A DNA stretch of 41,791 bases, from the NCBI GenBank assembly GCA_023954635.1, contig JAGSHI010000017.1, forward strand, positions 1 to 41,791. Reading direction: 5' to 3'. Below are positions 39,045 through 41,791 of this stretch, piece by piece (the first letter of the stretch is position 1; each line of letters begins with the position of its first letter). Made by a program: the position numbers and the translations under genes. The notes beneath the pieces were generated by a model that saw nothing but the letters and a program-made list of their open reading frames with translations, did no database searches and was not told the DNA's origin. This DNA comes from Bacteriovoracaceae bacterium (GTDB lineage: Bacteria; Bdellovibrionota; Bacteriovoracia; Bacteriovoracales; Bacteriovoracaceae).

Positions 39045-41240
39045 TTACCCGGCCTTCTTCTTACCGCCACCTTTTTTGGGATCACCGCCCTTCCCGGGAG
39101 GTGGTGCCTTCTTTGGATCTGGTTTTTTAGCTGGGGCGGCATCATTTTGAAATAGCCCTCTTGGTATGTTGTAACCTTGCTTTTCTAACTTCTCGATAAA
39201 CATTGGAATAAAACCTGTAGCTTGAAATTCACCTACAATCTTTCCATCTTTTCCAATTCCTTTTTGCACATAAAGAAAGATATCCTGAAGGGTAACAACA
39301 TCTCCTTGCATCCCTCCAATCTCTGTAATGTGGGTCAACCTTCTAGAACCATCATCAAGTCTGGATTGTTGAATAACCATGTGAACAGCATTCGCAATCA
39401 TTTCCTTAATGGCCTTTGGACTTAATCCCGCACCAGCATATTGAACAAGTGTTTCTAAACGACCAATACTCTCTCTTGGATTATTGGAGTGAACAGTAGT
39501 CATCGAACCGTCGTGACCTGTACCCATGGCCTGTAACATATCAAGGGTTTCACCACCACGACACTCCCCAACCACGATACGATCAGGTCTCATTCTCAGA
39601 GTTTGTTTAACAAGACAACGAATATCAATTGCACCATCTCCTTCTAGAGAAGGTGGACGTGTTTCTAATCTCACGACGTGATCTTGTGGAAAATCAAGTT
39701 CAGCAGAGTCTTCACAAGTAATAATACGTTCGTTTGCTTGGATAAAACCTCCAAGAACGTTAATCAAAGTTGTTTTACCAGAACCGGTACCACCACTCAC
39801 GACGATATTTCTGTGGGCTTCAACTGCAATCCTTAAAAAGTCACCCATGTTTTGAGTAATTGATCCAAACTTAACAAGGTCTTTCCATGTAAGCCGATTT
39901 TCTGGGAATTTTCTAATTGTAATTGTACAACCATCTAGAGCACATGGAGGAATAATAGCGTGAACCCTTGACCCATCTGCAAGCCTTGCATCAACGTAAG
40001 GAGTTTTTTCATCAATTCTTCTACCAATAGGAGCAACAATTCTTTCGATGACATTTAGAACTTGTCTATCATCAGAAAAGATAACTTCTGATTTTTTAAT
40101 TTTCCCATCATGCTCATAGAAAATTTTCTCTGGACCAACAACCATAATCTCAGAACAATTTTTATCAGAGAGAAGGTCTTCTAATGGTCCAAGACCTAAG
40201 GCCTCATCAATGATTTCTTTCACGATTCGATTCATATCATCACGTGAGTTAAGTATTCCCTTTGTATCTTCTTTACCAAGAAGGTCTACAATGAGTTTTT
40301 TTGTTTGTTCCTTTAGAATAATTTGAGCTTTAGGATCGTTATCATCTTGTTTAGAGAGATCCATCTCTTCAATAAGCGCTTTGTGAATTCTTCTTTTAAG
40401 TCCCACCCAATTATTCTGGGTCTTTTTTTCATCTGCACTACTTGCTTTCCCTCCAGCTTTTTTTACGTCTGTAGGTTTATTAAGTTTGGCTAGTGACTTT
40501 AAAACATTTTTTTGAATAATTTTTCTAGCGAGCTCGATCATTCCTTTTGCAAAAACGGAGTTTTTAAGCGCAATCATGACAGGCATTCTTTTATTTAAGG
40601 CCTGAACACAGGATTGATCATCTTTTGGGACAGAGGCGAAAACAGGTTTTCCAATAGATTTACCGACAACCTCTGGGGTTACGGGGTGTCCTTTAACTGA
40701 TTGGTTAAGAACAATTTGCATCATGTCTTTAGGAAACATCATTGTAACGAGATCAGAGTACATTCTCTTTGTTTGATTTAAGGCCAAAATATCTGGAGTT
40801 GTTACGAGAAAAATCAAAGTTGTGTACTCTAGGGCCTTTGAACATAAGTCGTTTAACTCTCCACCACCATCAATAATAGTTAAAGGGTAAATATTTGTGA
40901 TGGCCTTGAGGGTTTTCCCCAGTGCTTCAGCATTTATTCCTTCACTCGCAGTAGGATCAGAAGGCATACCAATATACATTACCCCTGCTGGGTGAGGAGA
41001 AACAAATTGTACGATAGATTTAGGATCAATTGCTCCCGTAAATTCAGAAAGGTCTTTAACTGTTTTTTTAGGCTTGATCCCTGTAATCAAGTTTTGATCA
41101 CCAGATGCTTTTTGATCAAAGTCGAGAAGAAGAACTTTCTGTCTCGCTTCCCCTGCATAGGCAAAGGCCAAATTGGCAGCGACCTGGGATTTCCCTTGTC
41201 CACCTTTTCCACCAATAATTGTAATTATATGACCGGCCAT
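39045..41240 (-). CDS. TadZ/CpaE - TadA/CpaF fusion ATPase
   Basis: This 731-residue protein joins two Tad components usually made separately. Residues 1-about 250 are a ParA/MinD-like ATPase (TadZ/CpaE, which localises the machine) with a deviant Walker A GKGGQGKSQ (residues 11-19) and LLLDFDQ. A Lys/Ala-rich linker (about 250-275) leads to a TadA/CpaF secretion ATPase (about 280-690) with Walker A GGTGSGKTT (483-491), the Asp box IITCEDSAELDF, Walker B RIVVGECRG and the His box GHDGSMTTVHSNNPRES. A Pro/Lys/Gly-rich tail (700-731) ends the chain. Its ATG overlaps the secretin stop by one base (TAATG). Confidence 0.92.
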   Translation of the reverse strand: MAGHIITIIGGKGGQGKSQVAANLAFAYAGEARQKVLLLDFDQKASGDQNLITGIKPKKTVKDLSEFTGAIDPKSIVQFVSPHPAGVMYIGMPSDPTASEGINAEALGKTLKAITNIYPLTIIDGGGELNDLCSKALEYTTLIFLVTTPDILALNQTKRMYSDLVTMMFPKDMMQIVLNQSVKGHPVTPEVVGKSIGKPVFASVPKDDQSCVQALNKRMPVMIALKNSVFAKGMIELARKIIQKNVLKSLAKLNKPTDVKKAGGKASSADEKKTQNNWVGLKRRIHKALIEEMDLSKQDDNDPKAQIILKEQTKKLIVDLLGKEDTKGILNSRDDMNRIVKEIIDEALGLGPLEDLLSDKNCSEIMVVGPEKIFYEHDGKIKKSEVIFSDDRQVLNVIERIVAPIGRRIDEKTPYVDARLADGSRVHAIIPPCALDGCTITIRKFPENRLTWKDLVKFGSITQNMGDFLRIAVEAHRNIVVSGGTGSGKTTLINVLGGFIQANERIITCEDSAELDFPQDHVVRLETRPPSLEGDGAIDIRCLVKQTLRMRPDRIVVGECRGGETLDMLQAMGTGHDGSMTTVHSNNPRESIGRLETLVQYAGAGLSPKAIKEMIANAVHMVIQQSRLDDGSRRLTHITEIGGMQGDVVTLQDIFLYVQKGIGKDGKIVGEFQATGFIPMFIEKLEKQGYNIPRGLFQNDAAPAKKPDPKKAPPPGKGGDPKKGGGKKKAG

Positions 41241-41791
41241 TATCGATTCCTCTGCCTAAACTTTTTCTTAATCTCTTCTGAACCTTGAGAGGCAGACTCT
41301 AGGATTTCAGGTGTAACAAATATGACAAACTGACTTCGGTTTGAAACATAACTTTTTGACTTAATAAAAGAGAACAACGGTTGTCCCCCTTCAACAGTTT
41401 GAACACCTCCAGGAGGATTTCTATCAAAATCAGTAGCACTTCGGTTTATAACCACACCACCGACGACAGCTGATTCTTTTGATTTAACAATGATATTTGT
41501 ATTAATTGTGTTACTTAACACTTCTGGAGGTTGCCCAATGGTTGAACTGACAGAGACTCCCATATTTAAATCAATTTTCTCTTCTTGAAGAATTTTTGGA
41601 GTCACACTTAGGTCAAATCCTGACTTTGCTTCATCAGCACGAGTAAATTCACCAGTACCTAGCGCAAACTTCTTACTCGAACTTTTTTGAATTTTTCCTG
41701 TTACACCATCTTTAATTACAACAACTCCTGATTGTATAACCCTAGCGTGACCAGCACTTTTAGCTGATGCGAGTTTTGGGAATAGGTTAGA
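41240..41791 (-). CDS. Secretin (CpaC/RcpA-like), C-terminal part, cut by window edge
   Basis: The frame is open from the right edge and encodes the last 183 residues of a secretin, the outer-membrane channel of Tad/type II systems. Secretin-domain signatures are FDLSVTPKILQEEKIDLNM, the ESAVVGGVVINR strand and PLFSFIKSKSYVSNRSQFVIFVTPEIL. The short version starting at the GTG at 41605 is not a real start, since the frame and the similarity continue upstream to the edge. It overlaps the TadZ-TadA start by one base, so it belongs to the same operon. Confidence 0.88.
   Translation of the reverse strand, partial: SNLFPKLASAKSAGHARVIQSGVVVIKDGVTGKIQKSSSKKFALGTGEFTRADEAKSGFDLSVTPKILQEEKIDLNMGVSVSSTIGQPPEVLSNTINTNIIVKSKESAVVGGVVINRSATDFDRNPPGGVQTVEGGQPLFSFIKSKSYVSNRSQFVIFVTPEILESASQGSEEIKKKFRQRNR

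Overview
The window is an AT-rich bacterial chromosome segment, densely packed with genes. Several things point to an aerobic, Gram-negative member of the Bdellovibrionota, most likely a Bacteriovorax/Halobacteriovorax-like predator: the low GC content, an A1-type cytochrome oxidase plus a cytochrome bc complex with a very large multihaem cytochrome, Tad/Flp-type secretion genes, many lipoprotein or secreted small proteins, and LonA, GlmU and GlmS in an ordinary bacterial context. The lineage is an inference; no sequence search was run.

Layout. (1) 1-353, minus strand: a strong promoter, tRNA-Ala(TGC), a boxA element and the first bases of a 23S rRNA gene running off the left edge, with no 16S gene upstream. 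(2) 467-1048: a lipoprotein peptidyl-prolyl isomerase. (3) 1053-8254, minus strand: a cytochrome c oxidase operon (fused haem A/haem O synthase, CoxB, CoxA, CoxC, dihaem lipoprotein cytochrome c, SCO-like protein, subunit IV, and a 58-residue membrane protein). (4) 8416-9522: tryptophan 2,3-dioxygenase. (5) 9515-17188, minus strand: a second respiratory operon (HEAT-repeat protein, Rieske protein, split cytochrome b, octahaem cytochrome, a second oxidase subunit III, a small CPGC protein, and a DUF420/CtaM-like protein). Together regions 3 and 5 would carry electrons from quinol through a bc complex and c-type cytochromes to oxygen.

(6) 17325-20184: unfamiliar genes, namely a four-helix membrane protein, a single-pass membrane protein with a possible DNA-binding N-terminus, and a divergent two-gene unit encoding a coiled-coil protein and a short FliG-like protein. 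(7) 20181-30223, minus strand: a tight housekeeping operon glmU-glmS-uvrD/pcrA-AsmA-like-mtnA-ppx/gppA-cyclic-nucleotide-binding protein. (8) 30449-33735: LonA, a stand-alone response regulator receiver and a small exported protein, ending at a clear terminator.

(9) 33781-36369: an accessory stretch with three very small secreted single-cysteine peptides. Two of them have matching sigma-54-like promoters at exactly the same distance from the start codon. A class 3 aldehyde dehydrogenase and a 27-bp tandem repeat lie between and beside them. (10) 36427-41791, minus strand: a secreted RHS/YD-repeat protein without an obvious toxin end, then Tad/Flp-type genes (one GspF-family protein, a TadZ-TadA fusion, and the C-terminal end of a secretin cut by the window edge).

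Most start codons were revised from the longest open frame to one with a Shine-Dalgarno sequence or an ATGA/TAATG overlap. The best candidates for something undescribed are the sigma-54-driven secreted peptides, the mini-FliG unit with its palindromic promoter, the 16S-less tRNA-Ala/23S unit, and the octahaem cytochrome of the bc complex.
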